Assembly: GCA_029378245.1 (NCBI GenBank)
Contig: JARKIF010000117.1
Span: forward strand, 40,282 to 104,281
DNA: 64,000 bases
DNA from: Roridomyces roridus
Lineage: Eukaryota; Basidiomycota; Agaricomycetes; Agaricales; Mycenaceae
Direction: 5' to 3'
Shown here: one piece after another, positions 43,900-56,700 of the stretch
Layout of the letters: each line of letters starts with the position of its first letter
How positions within the stretch are numbered: the stretch's first letter is position 1
Notes under the pieces: model-generated
The model's database searches: none
Seen by the model: only the letters and a program-made list of their open reading frames with translations
Told to the model about the DNA's origin: nothing
Translations under genes and position numbers: made by a program

Positions 43900-44027
43900 C
43901 AAAGTCTGAAAGAAAAAGTATTGTCGATCAATTGTCGATCGAAGACGTTGATCCGAGAGATTGCTCTTCGACTCTCGTGATCTGAACTGTCTTCACGCAA
44001 CGCTACTAGAGGAGCCTACTTCGACTC
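43900..44027. promoter_or_regulatory. Shared intergenic region, Notchless/calpain
   Basis: 128 bases between divergent start codons; both promoters must lie here. It contains two copies of TTGTCGATC (43,921 and 43,930) within an overlapping direct repeat, and no TATA box. Confidence 0.5.
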
Positions 44028-47000
44028 ATGCCACCTGCGGAAGACGCTGAGGTCTGTGGAGACACAGAATCGCGTTTCTACTCTGACGGTCTTTAAGGCC
44101 ATCTACGCGAAGGCCGTAAAAGCAGAAGTCTCAAAGGACTTTGATTCGGCTTTTCGCCTCTATGTCAAAGCTGCTGAAGCTTTTCTCCATTTAAGCCGGT
44201 CTGTAACTCGGGAACGCGATAAATCCAAAGCCAGTGCCAAAAAGGCTCTTGAGAGAGCAGAGAAAATCAAGGCATTTGTCGAGAAATCTAAATCGACGCC
44301 GAACGGCCCCGACCCGCAGCTAACTCCCGTCGGAATTGACTACTTCTCGCCGCGTAGGTCGCTGGGACATGGCAGGTAAAACGCTGATCTATCTCAGAGG
44401 AACAATCCTATGTCCTCGGCAAGGGAGGTTTTGTAAACGGCCGTTTGTTCCCACTCTGGGATTTGCCATTCCATACATCCACCGATACGCTTCACGAGTT
44501 AGGGCAACAAACTTTAGCCTCATACGGTGGCCTAACGAAAGACAGAGACCCTGACGGAGAGCTGGAACTCTCGCCCGAGCAATTGAAAGTTTCTCCCGTA
44601 TGGCACAGGCCCCCAGATTGGCCGATGGGCCAAGATTGTTCGCCGCTGCGCCCACAGGACATCCTCCAGCATATCATCACCGACTGCTCTCTCTGCGCCT
44701 CTCTTTCTGTCTGTCTCGAGCATGCCCAGCGATTCAATACGCCCGTATGCTTGTTCAGCTGCCGGTTTGTTCCTTACTGACCGATAGCCTCAAGTTTTAC
44801 TGCTCTTCGTTACACGACGTCGGTTCCGGCGGCCTCGTGTCCCCGATGTTTCAATACAGCAAAGGTAGCTACGAGTTGCGACTCTTTTTCAATGGCGCAT
44901 GGCGACGGGTGAGTTGGGTACCTCTTTGTTGCGCACTTCATGCCCATGTCGGTAGATTGGTACGCATGCGTCTACTCCAACTCATCCGGTGCTTACAACC
45001 TCAGTTATCGACGACAGACTTCCCTATCACCCTACAACAGATACGCTCGTTTGCATGACAAGCACCATAGTTGACGGCCATGGCGCGATATGGCCTAGCC
45101 TTGTGGAGAAGGGTGTGAGTGCGCTGTTGCAGCTTCCGCTAGTGGCTTACCCCCACCTAGTATATGAAACTCATGGGTGGATACGACTTTCCCGGATCGT
45201 GAGCAGCTGCGACAATTCTGAAATGCCGCTCACAACTGTTTAGCAACTCGAGCATCGATCTGCGGTCTGCAATTTCTGCCTCTCTCGTGGGCAATCTAAC
45301 TTCCCATGATACAGCACCCTCGTGGGTTGGGTACCGGAGCATTTGCAAATCCAGAGGTTTGTGTCTTCAAAATCAATCCCGTATGCCTCTCATTCGAATC
45401 CTTTCCAGTCCTTCATTCAAGCGCGAGACAACGTGGACGCGGATCGTCGCTGGATTTCGCGCAGGTACATTCTATTCTTCACTATTGAAGCGATGAAAGA
45501 ATGCCATTCTAGGTCAATGTATGCTGACTCTGGGCACTGGGACGAACCCAGATATCATCTGGCAGGGCACTCGCCTACTGCCCTCCCACAGCTATGCTGT
45601 CATCGGTCCGCCTATGCTTTTCTCCGCCAACTTTCCTGTGCTCACCTCCCCCAAGACGTCACGGAGGAGGATGCGATCCGTGGACTCACTGTGTTGGACT
45701 CCTGGACACGGGCCTTGGACGAGGGAGCAGCCCCAAGTATTCTCTTCATCTTGGCCGATCATACTTCGTTGACTCGATACGCCAGGGATGATTCAAGTAC
45801 CCTGGGCAGACGTGTTACAAGTGTTCGAGAGCATATATCTCAGCTGGGACCCCAACATCTGGCCCAACCATCTCACGTTCCATGGGTAAACACCACGTCC
45901 ATTCTCATTTAAATCTGATTTTCTTGCAGATTATGGAAGCAAGCCAGACCAGGAGACCAGCGTAAATATATCGTATTCATGAGTCTTGTCCACTTTCCCT
46001 GTTTTAGGCTCCACCAGGTGTCTTGAGCTCAAATTCGACAACACCAGTGCAGACGAGGAGCTGTGTCTCCTGCTATCCCGACACGTTGCCGATACCCAGT
46101 GCACATCGGATTCATTTCCCTCGCAGTGCAGCTCCAAGACGGCCCCAGCGCGGGTTATGAAAGCAAGATCGTGACCAAGGGCTCGTACACAAATAGTACC
46201 CATGTTCTCGTGGGTGCACACTCCATCGCTCCTTTGTTCCGAGTCAGACTAGTCACAGGCGTGCACCCAGCTACCATCCCACTCGTCTGGCACCTTGTCT
46301 GTATCCATCTCATATGATGGACAAACCCCCGAAGTCGGATTTTCATTATCGGCATATGCACCATCAATGGTGAACATTGCGTGGAACGAAAAGGTCACCA
46401 AGCCGCCTTTCACATCAAAAGTAGAAGGAACCCTTACGAGCAAGAATTCCGGCGGGAACAGCACGCATCCCACCTTCATGGTGAATCCCCAATATCATTT
46501 ACGTATCCACCCTCCAAAGCAGGGTCCACTGCAGAAGGCGAATATCTCTCTGACCATGCAGATGGGGCGAGAGGTCCCGGTTAACGTCGCTGTTGCTTGG
46601 TCGCAGGGTGGCCGTGTATTCACGTGAGTGACTCCTGGAACCCAGTCTTGATCCAAACAGTTTCAGGCTGTCCGAGAAGGATCTCGCGGCTACTTCTGGC
46701 GCTTACAGTTATGGTTTGGCCAAGCTCACAAAGTCACTTCAGGGTACAGGTTTTCAAGCATGGTCATGCGTCTATTAACCGTTGCGCAGTCGGGGACTAT
46801 AGTGTAATCTTGTCGGCCTTTGAACCCAACACGATGGGCACATTCTCCCTCGAAGTGGAGAGCTCGCTTCCGTTTGATCTCAGAGCCATTCCACAGGAAG
46901 GCGCCGGTATGTATGCGAAGACTATTCGAGGAGCATGGTACGGGCACCAGGCTCAACGCTGAATGGATCTAACCTTTTTCCAAGGGACCCACGGAACGCT

Positions 47001-47391
47001 ATGGGAGGACCGAGCTTCAAGCAGTATTCACAGAACCCCAGATTTGAAATTGACGTTCAAGCGCTCACCGAGCTCAAGTTGGTCTTCCCATACGATGGCG
47101 ATGGTTGACTAATGTCGTACTTGTAGAGTTCGTCTACAACTCCTCAAACCCAAGACTACCGCCGGCCTCAACTTGACCATCTTTCATGCCACGACCGGTG
47201 CTCTCGGTCCACATATCACAACCTCTGGCGGTTACGACGACAGTGTAACGGGAGTGGTTACACCCCAGATCTCGTTGGGTCCCGGCAAATACTGGGCTAT
47301 CCCCTCATCGTACCACCCCGGCTTCCAGAACGCGTTCGAGTTGATCGTGTACAGCACAAGCGCACGCGTGAGTGTCGCTGAAACACGGTAG
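44028..47391 (+). CDS. PalB/Rim13-type calpain-like cysteine protease
   Basis: In fungi this protease processes the PacC/Rim101 pH-response factor at the ESCRT surface (family knowledge). The start is ATG 44028, with a short first exon (MPPAEDAE) spliced into a MIT-type helical domain (IYAKAVKAEVSKDFDSAFRL). After the linker YFSP/QEQSYVLGKGGFVNG comes the protease core. The catalytic Cys lies in ITDCSLCASLSVC (about 44,670-44,710) and the His in LPSHSYAVI (near 45,590). The Asn was not resolved with certainty; DSWTR near 45,700 is close to its expected place. The core ends FESIYLSWDPNIWP. C-terminal beta-sandwich domains follow (GFSLSAYAPSMVNIAW, YSVILSAFEPNTMGTFSLEVES). It ends VSVAETR* at 47391. 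Many short introns were only partly traced. Confidence 0.85.
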
Positions 47392-47397
47392 ATGCCT

Positions 47398-48952
47398 TCA
47401 AAGTGATGGGAAGGGCTTGGAGGACGGTGCTCGAAACGAATTCGAGGACAAAAGATATTCATTGACCCTTTTGAGGGTAGTCCGCGATGGGTTTGCCAGA
47501 GGGCGACTGTTGATGATCCATTCCAAACGCATACGAATCGCGTTCTTGTTCGCTAGTAGTACCCCGTTGTCTCCTTGCAGGACCAAGTCTCCAGCATCAT
47601 TGAAGAACTTGGCCAGTGCGGCGACGGCTATCCCGATGCTCGTATCTGTTCCAGAGTCGCAAGATACACAGATGCGTTTGTTCTCGGTTGTAAGATGAGA
47701 TTGAATAAATTCCATGGATCGGGGGAGGACGTCTTGCAAAAGTTGGAATTGCCCCTTCTTTCCTTCCCATGTCTGAATCTTCAGGACATTCGGTCCAGAG
47801 TAGTCGAGGGGAGGGAGGTGCACCCCCACGATTATATGAGCTACATCTGGTTCCGGCATCTCACAGAGGTCTGAGTTGGCGCAGACTAGTACGAGCCCTC
47901 GGACTTTGTTAATTGGCGTAATCGCCGACCGAGCGATACGTGTTTCAGCGTTGGCAGCAACCAGCGACTCTACCAACGTCGGCAGCTCTGCCCTCTCCGC
48001 GTCCAATAGAGTCGCTCGGTGCTGCCAGAATATGTCTGGCGTCAAGCCCATACCCCACAGCTCGTGGTCGTCCCCCGAGCCTTGAACATACGCATAACCT
48101 CCCGAGCGTCGTTCGACGCCGTCTTGGACTTGCTTGGACGCTGAAAGACATATGATGGGCAGGAAAGTACGGTCTTTCGCAAGACTCGGGAAGCTGGAGG
48201 ATGTGGGTGTGATCCAGATAGGGCGGAGAGGGAAGGGCAGGTTGGGTAGATCGTAGGATGAGTTCTTTTAAAGTCGATAAAGCAAGAGCGGAGAAGTTGG
48301 ATAATGTACACACTGCAAGGGCACTGGCCCACCCGTCCAAACGCCGCTCAATCTGGTCGTGCTCCTGGTTGCTTACAGCGGCAGGGGGTGTGTACAGGTT
48401 CGTGTCCCATTCGGCCTTTCCTTGAGGATAGACCTCCTTGACGGCGCGGTTGATGACGGCGCACCAGATGGGAACCGTCTTGGACAGTGCGTCAGGAATA
48501 CGTTTTCCAGCCCGTGTCGAGTCGACGAGAATTATTCTGTCATCGATTTCAATTTTGGCTTCGTCGTCGTTGGAAACTGACCCAGTTCCATCCTTCTGCG
48601 CCGCTACGAGGTGCAAGAGTTGTAGATTCGGACGGCGCAAAGTGAAGGACCAGTTGTTAAAATGACCGTCTGTGGACTTGAAATATACAGGGCAATTGGC
48701 CACCAGAGCAGGCCATTGCCGCTTTTTTGAAGCCCTTAAGCCCTCTGGCTCTGGAATGTGAGACCGACGCACCAGGGTAGGATCCGTGTACCATGCGCCG
48801 CATCGCAAGTTGGGTAGGATGGGCATTTCGGGATAAAATTCATGGATTTGGTTGACAAAGAGGATGTCTTCTGCGATGGAATGCAGACGGCTGAAGATAT
48901 CGAGCGATTCCTTACGCAGGAGAGCGAGGCTCCGTTGTTCGAGAGCGGTCAT
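47398..48952 (-). CDS. RIT1: Initiator tRNA A64 2'-O-ribosylphosphate transferase (Rit1)
   Basis: Modifies A64 of initiator tRNA(Met), which stops the tRNA being used in elongation. This is known for fungi and plants. The first exon starts at 48952 (MTALEQRSLALLRKESLDIF). It contains YFKSTDGHFNNWSFTLRRPN and IILVDSTRAGKRIPDALSKT, both signatures of the family. A further exon holds GYAYVQGSGDDHELW and LTPDIFW. The C-terminal, dual-specificity-phosphatase-like domain contains ICVSCDSGTDTSIGIAV with the P-loop Cys. It ends SFRAPSSKPFPSL at 47398. The gene converges on the calpain gene with six bases between the stop codons, so the transcripts must overlap. Confidence 0.92.
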
Positions 48953-49020
48953 GATCGAGTGCAGACAAAAGATAGGGGCTTACTCAGCCACACCCGACAG
49001 TTAATGATACATATGTGCAG

Positions 49021-49470
49021 TGTAAGGTATGGGCCATGCACGCGCGGTTAACCTACGTAAGCGTGGCTGTCCCCTGCCCAATAAGGAAGGTCTCTGGCTT
49101 TCCACCTCATTTCAGGCATCCAGAAGCCATTTTCGAGCTCTAGACACTTCAGATAGCTTTGAACTACATAGAAATACATTTCTCGAGCGAAATCAGCAAG
49201 GGTCGTCGTGAGCAACCTCCGGTGTACTGGGACTGATGAGCACTGATGGGAAATTGATGGTGGCAGCAGGGGTGGGGAAGAGCGGTAATCTGAGCCTCCA
49301 GGTACTGGTATACACATCTTAGACACTTTTGATGTATCTGCACAGCGAATACTATTCTACAGATGCCCAGAATGTGTCGTGGAGAGGTGCAAAGCAGATA
49401 CCTTCCTTATTGGGCAGGGGACAGCCACGCTTACGTAGGCTAACCGCGCGTGCATGGCCCATACCTTACA
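49021..49470. repeat. 71-bp inverted repeat pair around a 308-bp spacer
   Basis: Arm 49021-49091 and arm 49400-49470 are reverse complements at 70 of 71 positions (the only difference is in GGTTAACC/GGTTAGCC). No target duplication is seen outside (GCAG and TACA). On the minus strand the spacer and inner arm encode a short open frame (MYFYVVQSYLKCLELENGFW, then MPEMRWKARDLPYW) that could be an old exon. It may be a MITE or a local inverted duplication between Rit1 and eIF6. Confidence 0.75.
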
Positions 49471-49556
49471 TACACAACGATTTTTCCTTCACTAGCTAGG
49501 CAAGAGTACTGCGGCGTAGCCCTACAGGCCTCGGCGTAATAGAAATTGATGATGAT

Positions 49557-50489
49557 TCATGCCCAGTTGTCGATCAAAGCATCCCTCATCTCTCCGATCA
49601 CTTTGCTCGAATCTTGGCCTTGGAGTTCTGTGCGAAAACGATTGTCAAAATGATGCCTAGGGAACTGAGAGGTTTACGAACTGAATGTCGCCTCGATGAC
49701 GCTGATCTCTGTCGCGGTCGTCTCGAGACCGGTGAAAGCGCACCAATCGTTGACGACGAGCCCAGCGCCAATCACATCCGAGCCACGATTGACGGTACCA
49801 GCCTATGGAATATGAGCGTGGTGGGCGATTCAATGGCTTGGACGCACGACGAGGGGGATCTGTAGCAAGCTGCTCAGCTCATCCTGGTCCTGGACGCTAG
49901 TTTTGGGGTGAACCAGGCCACCCTGGTTTGTTATGGCGCAGTAGCTCCCCACGAGGACGTTGTCCGCGACGGTTTGACGGAAGACCTCCACTTTGAGAAC
50001 ATCGGCAATGATCTCCTCCGTCTCACGATCAATGTCGGGATGGACGAGGGCCACATAGTCGTTGCATGCGATCACGTTCCCTAGTGCAGATAATCGCTCT
50101 TCTACGCGCTGAATGGCCACGGCGTCGGGCAGGGAATTCCGCAGATGTTGTAGCTCCTGGTCCGTCGTTGTGGCGGGGACGAGCAGACCGTGTCGGTTTC
50201 CTTGGTAAAGTAAGAAAACTTTGGCAATGCACGAGGTGTGAGCACTGGGCACCTGCTGTGAGTCGCCCTATTATCCGCATACCGCCAATACTCGTGTGTA
50301 CGATCGGGATAACATCGCCCAGCTCGCTCTCGAATGCCGAGTAGAAATTTGTGCTGCCCTGGATGGCAGCCAGACAGTATGCGTTTGTCAACTTTGAGAA
50401 CACGCCGATATCACTGTGGTTTTCGAATTGGATACCTGGTGGTCGTGTATGCCAGATCAAAAATGAAGGAAGTACGCACGAGTTGCCAT
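49557..50489 (-). CDS. TIF6: Eukaryotic translation initiation factor 6 (eIF6/Tif6)
   Basis: Anti-association factor that binds the 60S subunit and is needed for its biogenesis and export. The start is ATG 50489 (MATR, then after a short intron [15 protein letters not shown]). Core motifs are [60 protein letters not shown] and [15 protein letters not shown]. An intron near 49,615-49,670 joins VIEATF to [20 protein letters not shown]. The protein ends NWA* with TGA at 49557-49559. Without that last intron the frame would stop early, at 49674. Length is close to the usual 245 residues. Apc2 ends 94 bp upstream on the same strand. Confidence 0.93.
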
Positions 50490-50582
50490 GGTGGATGCTA
50501 GGGCTTGGCTGGAATGGCTTCCTTAGAAGATGAAGAATTTGCGAAGAGTTGATCGAGATCAATGACTGGATCATGCTATAAT

Positions 50583-53500
50583 CTACCGATTAAGCTTCCA
50601 CATGCCGTCCCTGCCGACTACAAGCCCCTCCCTCCGCGCTGCCTCCATGAATCCAGCAAGCTGCTCCGGCGTCTTATCGTACCCAGGGGCAAACCGTAAC
50701 ATCGTCTGGATACGGTCGAGGGGGAGTGACCCGAGATTCGTGAGCATGCCCTCGATGAACTGGGCAGTGTTGCTCAGTTCCTGCAAAATCTAGTTGAAAG
50801 AAAATATACACACTTTCCAATACAGCCGCATTTGATCGGCTTGCTGCTGCTGCGCAGCGGACATTGCTGGCTCTTCGACGACGTTGGCAGTGGGGGCTAA
50901 ATCCAGCAGGTCAGTCGGCAACTGCTAGTCAATGATGGGATACCCACCTGTGCGAGCTGCAGGTGCCGTCTCCTCCGCAACCTCGAGAAGTCGGAACACA
51001 CTCTCCTCGTCCTCCTTGAGCACGCCAAGGTCGATCCATGTTATCAGCGCCTTTAGTGCCGCAGTGCGATCCACGGAACCAACACCACTGACAAGTTCGT
51101 CCATCGTCCAGATGTCTGGAAGAAAACTCCATTACCCATTAATGGCCAATGTGGAGAAACACACTCTTTTGAGAAAACAGCTCGATAAACGCCGCCTCAA
51201 GCGGTGGGACGTCAGCCTCGATGGTCCGGTCCTCCAGCTGAAGCTGCAAATGCACTGTCCCGAGGTGGGGCAGCCATCGCAGCCTTTTGTCTGGCTTGAA
51301 AGTCGAGAATTCCTTGGCGTACTCTGTTTGTAGCCTATTCAATGCCGATTCATCAGGAACTGCAATACACGGGGTCAAGACAGACGACGAACGCTTGAAA
51401 TTGTCCAGGCATCACAATGTCACTTGATTCGAGGGAGGGCCAGAAGTTGCGCGAGATTATTGTGGGATGTACGATCGACTGCGCAGAGAATATGAACAGC
51501 AGAACAGTTCAAAGGGACAGTGTCTCACAGGCCTCTTGGATTGTACATGCCCGTCGATCCGCTTGGAATCCGTCATGTCGCGTAGCATGACCTCGCAGAC
51601 CTGCAGCGCGGCCTCTCCAAATCGAATCTTGAGGATCTCGATATTCCGCCGCTTTATACACCATGAGCTACACGATTCGAGTATAATGAACACTGTACAA
51701 ACCTCTTTCTCAACCTTGTCAAAGTTGTCATCCGTGATCGCAAGCAGTCGCTGAGCGAGGAGAACTTGTAGCTCTTTCACGAACAAGTCCTTCGAGTCGT
51801 AGATGCTCACGAGCGTGCTGATCACATCGCTCGGCTTATTTGTGCGGAAATCTGCGGAAGCGGTTAGCATACATCTCAAGGTTAACGGAAACCGGCGCAC
51901 CAGGACCGGCATCGATTGGTTCCGGATCCCAATTGGGGTCATTGTAGTCCTCTGTCTCAAGGGCCTGCAACGGCTGGATAGGCTCGTTCTCGTCCACAAG
52001 TGAGTCCCCGCTGTCGTCGTCGCCCACGAGGTTGGCTACAATACTCCGAATCGTATCTGGGCGTTCCCTGTGTGACTATCAAAGTAGTCCTCTTCCAAGC
52101 AGTTAAGTGTCGAACCTGAGATATCGCCGAATTGGGTCTGCTACTTTGAAGAGCAGGACGCCCGGTGGATCGACAATCCGAAGGCACTTGATCGTAGCCA
52201 CATACTGTTGTAATATGAGTTTCGTGTCCGCGCCAGGATGCAACAGTCGTTTCCGATTCCTATTAACACCTGAGCTCTCAGTAAAGATGGTCCACATACG
52301 ACGTACGATTTCCGCAGAGATTGTACCAGTGCTGCGCGCTGATCCACTCGTTGCAGGCATTCCTGCATACCAAGATTAGACCGAGGCAATGCGGAGACAA
52401 TATATAGCGACTTTGAGGTCTTGCAAAGCACCATTGGAGTCGGGAAAATCGATGATGATGTCGAAAATCTCAGATGTTCTAGTGGGGAAAAAAGTTCCAA
52501 CGGACCAAAAATCTCTTGGACAAGCTTACCTCAGATCGCACAGAGTCTTATTCATGTGGAAATCAAAACGAGAGCCGACGTTCTGCAGCATACCCCGGGC
52601 CTCATCGGCTGCTTTCTTCAACGGCCAAGCTTCCGATAGACAATGAACGACTCACTATTCACCGCGCCCTTGGCATACATCGGCAGCATCCACGGTACGA
52701 TTTGCATCGTCATCCAGGAGCGCAAGCTCTCCAAGCACGGAGTGTCCCACTTGCCTGTGCACGTCTCGTGCACGTACTCTTCGATGCGCTCGTATCCTAC
52801 GCTGGCGATAATGCCTTCGTAACGGTCCGTGAGTCCTAGAGCCTCGAACGCCTCCCACATCTCAGGTGTCTGCCGGGCCACGGGAACCAGAGTTGATGTA
52901 CACAGAGCCTTGAAGCCCCGGACGAAGGTCGGTCGAAGGATGGAAAAAAGCTGGGTTTGGAAGGTGAGGGTATATGCTGAACGGATTGTCGGTCCAAGTC
53001 TGGTTTCGTCAACCTATCCATTCGCGACTCTGTGGACAAGACGGACTCATCAATGGGTGCCCACGCGCGAAACCATTCCACCAGACGAAATATGAGGCTG
53101 TTTATAACCGCGGTGTCGTCGCTTTCCTGTAAATCGTGTAAGAAATGAGCCAGAAACGAAGACGCAGACCTCGTATTGAGCCAGATATTTCTCTACATCG
53201 CTTGTTATAAGATGGAATTGACTGCAGATATCATCTGAACCATTGCTCAGCACCACGCCATGACCAAGTATATGACATGCCCGCACCAAGAAATGTCTCC
53301 AGCATAACGGGTAGCCTCCTGGAGCGATTTATCGTGTCAAACGCAGCCTTGACCACCGCCATGTCCGCTGCCTTGGGATCAGTGGCGACACAGTTGAGAC
53401 ATGAAGAACTTGCTGGTTTTCTTGCCAAACGTCGGATCCGCAATGTCTCGCGGATGTAAGTAATCCGTGGCGACATTCCAGGCCTATATATCATCTATAT

Positions 53501-53639
53501 TTCAACACTCTCTGACGGGGTCGCTCAAGGTACCTGGCTGAAGGATATGAGACCAGTAATCCCCGGCTCTGTGCGATTCAAGCGTGTGAATCCATCGTTC
53601 CATTTCGCGGACATCTGAGAGCGGAGAGCTGCAGTCATC
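50583..53639 (-). CDS. APC2: Anaphase-promoting complex subunit 2 (Apc2, cullin family)
   Basis: Cullin-like scaffold of the APC/C ubiquitin ligase that holds the RING subunit Apc11. The C-terminal winged-helix region ([20 protein letters not shown] ... [15 protein letters not shown]) is diagnostic. Cullin-homology pieces upstream include [74 protein letters not shown]-terminal repeats ([20 protein letters not shown]) are less conserved. The start near 53639 ([17 protein letters not shown]) is a guess; exons around 53,230-53,500 were not joined with confidence. The stop is 50583-50585. It is divergent from Laa1 across about 105 bp. Confidence 0.85.
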
Positions 53640-53744
53640 TCAGGTTGTTGCCAGTTCAGAACGGCTGTGAACGTTAGGACGCGACTGGCGCGACAAGGAC
53701 GCGACGGATCAATCGGATCACGCACCGGTCTGCCCACAACCCAA
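53640..53744. promoter_or_regulatory. Shared intergenic region, Apc2/Laa1
   Basis: About 105 bases between the proposed divergent start codons, GC-rich, with GCGAC/GTCGC-like words repeated (GCGACTGGCGCGACAAGGACGCGACGG region). The Apc2 start is uncertain, so the size is provisional. Confidence 0.35.
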
Positions 53745-56700
53745 TGGCTGCAGAACTTGCGGACATTGAAGAGGTACCCAAACTTGCTCCCTCGGACGTG
53801 TCGCTCAATCTCAGAAACTAGTCAGAGATAACCGGCGAAAATGGAGAAATGCATCTGTTCCAGTGGCTCTCCGCAACGGAGACGGGTATAAACGCAGCTA
53901 CTTTGGTGTGTTACAGCGGTCTGAGGGTCTGAATTGTGGTCTAATCGAGTTCAGGAACATCTGAAGTCCAAGCAAGCTGCGCTGGAAACTGTACTCGCCA
54001 AGATCGTCCTGGCACCAGCGCCATATCCGGTCCCTGGTCGTGCCCTGCGCAACTGCGTTGCTAGATGTCTAGTCGCGCTTTACACGCGTGGTGACACCCG
54101 GACGCTGTTCGATACTCTACAGTCCTTTATCAAGGTCATCCTAGACTTCAAAACGCCCGATACCGACTCTCACAAGATGTGCGACGCGTCTTTTCTCTTC
54201 TCGTAAGAGGCTCATTTATCTCCAAGTGCGGCGTTCTCTGTCATTGGAGATGTGATGAAGGTTTTGGGTCTCAGGTGCGAACCCTTGATTGCACTGTAAC
54301 CCGAGTGCGCTGAAGACCGGTAGTTTATGTCGTTCATGATGGAAATCACCACTGTGGCCGTCAAGACAGTAAAATCTTCTAATGTAACTCAGTATTTCGC
54401 ACGTGGATTAACTCTAACACCGCGCTACAGTCCCCGCTTCTACGATATCATGCCCTGAGCGCACTGCAAAAATCCCTCACCACGGCTTCCCGTGCAGTGA
54501 CCGATGCTGCCTTCAAGGATGTCGTCAAACAGATGCGCTCAGCACTGACGGACAAGAGTCTACCCGTTCAGCGGGGTGCTGCCGAGGTACAGCTCCTACC
54601 ACGCTTTCCCGGACACTGCTCCATTCTTTCTAGGTACTCATTGCGTTGTACTCTGGTGCCGACGGAAGCCCTCTTCCTACTGCCGCTGACGTCGACGCCA
54701 TCCTGTCCCAATCCGTCAAGTCTCTCGATACCGCGGACCAGATCACGCGCAGCGGACACGCCCTCCTCATTGGTCACATCCTCGCATCGACGCAGAATGT
54801 CCGCCCAGTTGTCGCGGTGGAGCCCAAAGCTTCCAAGAAGGACAAGAAGGCAGGGGAAGAAGAAGACGACGTTGACATTTCGCCCGCAGCCGCGCCAGAG
54901 ACGGGCAAAGCCACGCTCACGGCTGCGGAGATGTTCACATGCCTTTCAACGCATCTTAACAAGCCCACACTTTCGCGAAAGGCGCGCATCGGGCTGTTCG
55001 ACTTTTATGCCGCGCTACTTGCTAAACTGGGTCCTGGCTTCGTCGAGGCCCAATACGCGCTGATTATCACACATCTGGCCAACGATGTTATCATCGGCCC
55101 ACCGGGACGTGCTATCCGGACCCGCTATGAGCGCTTACTTATGCGTTGCCTGGTTGGCGTCTTGCTGCGCGATTTGGTGGGCGAGCGGATGCTCAGCGAG
55201 CAAGGGCAGATTGGCGCCATCCGCGAGCTAGCCAACGTCTACCTCAAGCGTTGGCCCGCCATGATGCCCGGGTCCATAGCACCAGGGGAAGCCATACTTG
55301 TCGTGGTTTTGCGCGAGGTTGCTGGGCTGCTCAGACAGCTGGGCAACGCGCCGCCGCCTGTTCAAGATGCGGTAGCAGAGCCTCTCGTCACTCTTCTGGC
55401 GCACCCGAGTCACACCGTCCGCGTCAACGCGGCGTGGGCCCTCCGTTGTTTCTGCTACTCGACCCCACTGCGCCTTCCGAAAACGATCATTGTCGTCATG
55501 GAGCTCCTGCAGCACGATCTTGCAGCTCTCCTTACACCAACCGCTTCATCGGAGGTGCCCCTGCGGGCGCTGGGGCACGCGTACGGGCTCGCTGCGCTCG
55601 TCTCCACCATCCCAGCCAGGCCATTATATGTCTCATACGACGCATCCGCCAAGGTACTGGATATGGCTATTTCACTTCTCAAGCGCTCTGGAGAGCACGA
55701 CGTGCGGATTGGTGGTACCGAGGTCGAGGTGGCGTGGACGGCACTCGCGGCGCTCATGGCGCTCGGTCCTAATTTTGTTCGCCCACATCTCCCGCAGCTC
55801 CTTGTTCTCTGGCGGAATGCACTCCCTAAACCAACGAGCAAAGACGCGGGGGCGGCTGCTGGCCGCACGCACGCAGAATGGGGCTTCTTGTTACATGTGC
55901 GAGAGAGCGCGTTGGGCGCTGTGCTCTGCTTTTTGCGCCACAATTCGGGTACATTGGTGACCTTAGATGTCGCGCGTCGTATTGCGTCAGTTTTGAGCAA
56001 TGCGTTGTTGTTTGCGAACAACTTTGTCAGCCCCGCTGTACAAGAGGCTCTCGGACTGTCTGATCCGGCGTCACAGCAAGCAATACAGAACGCTACGCAA
56101 AAGGGGCTGCCTCTCGCTGCCCGCGAGGCTCTCTTACGGCGCCGTGTACATCAATGCTTCGCTGCTCTTGGATTCAGTGGTATCGCGGACTCGACACAGA
56201 CGACGCTTCTACAGTCATGTGTCACTCTTTTTGCTTCACCGGACGGATATGCGGGGTCAGGGAGCGCGGTGCAAGCCGCCATCGCGGCTTCTTCCGGGAC
56301 TTTCACCAGTATATGGGCCAGCGGCGACGGGTATGCACATGGCGTCACCTTCATCGAGGTTGGAGATGAACTTGAGGAAGATGGTCAAACGGCCAAGGAG
56401 ACGGACCAGCTTCACCGAGACTCTGTCGAGATGGCGATCGATAATCTTGTATGTCGGCTTCATTGTCACATCCCTTCTTTTATACTTACCAACACCTTTG
56501 TTAGCTTCGCAAACCCGTCCTTGGCGCGTGCGAGCACGATCCTCTTTCGTTATGTCAGGCTCGGATCTCAAATGCCGAGTTCCAGCTCGAAGAGCCTCCG
56601 CCCTCGACGACCTCGGTGGTTGACACAGCCATTGAGTTATTCGCTCGGCTCCTCCCATTGCAGGACCTCACGTCAACTGTGAAAATACTTACCTTACTTG

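Noticed and set aside
54497..56682. Other long plus- and minus-strand frames inside Laa1
   Set aside because: They overlap the main HEAT-repeat frame in alternative phases and have no recognisable features.
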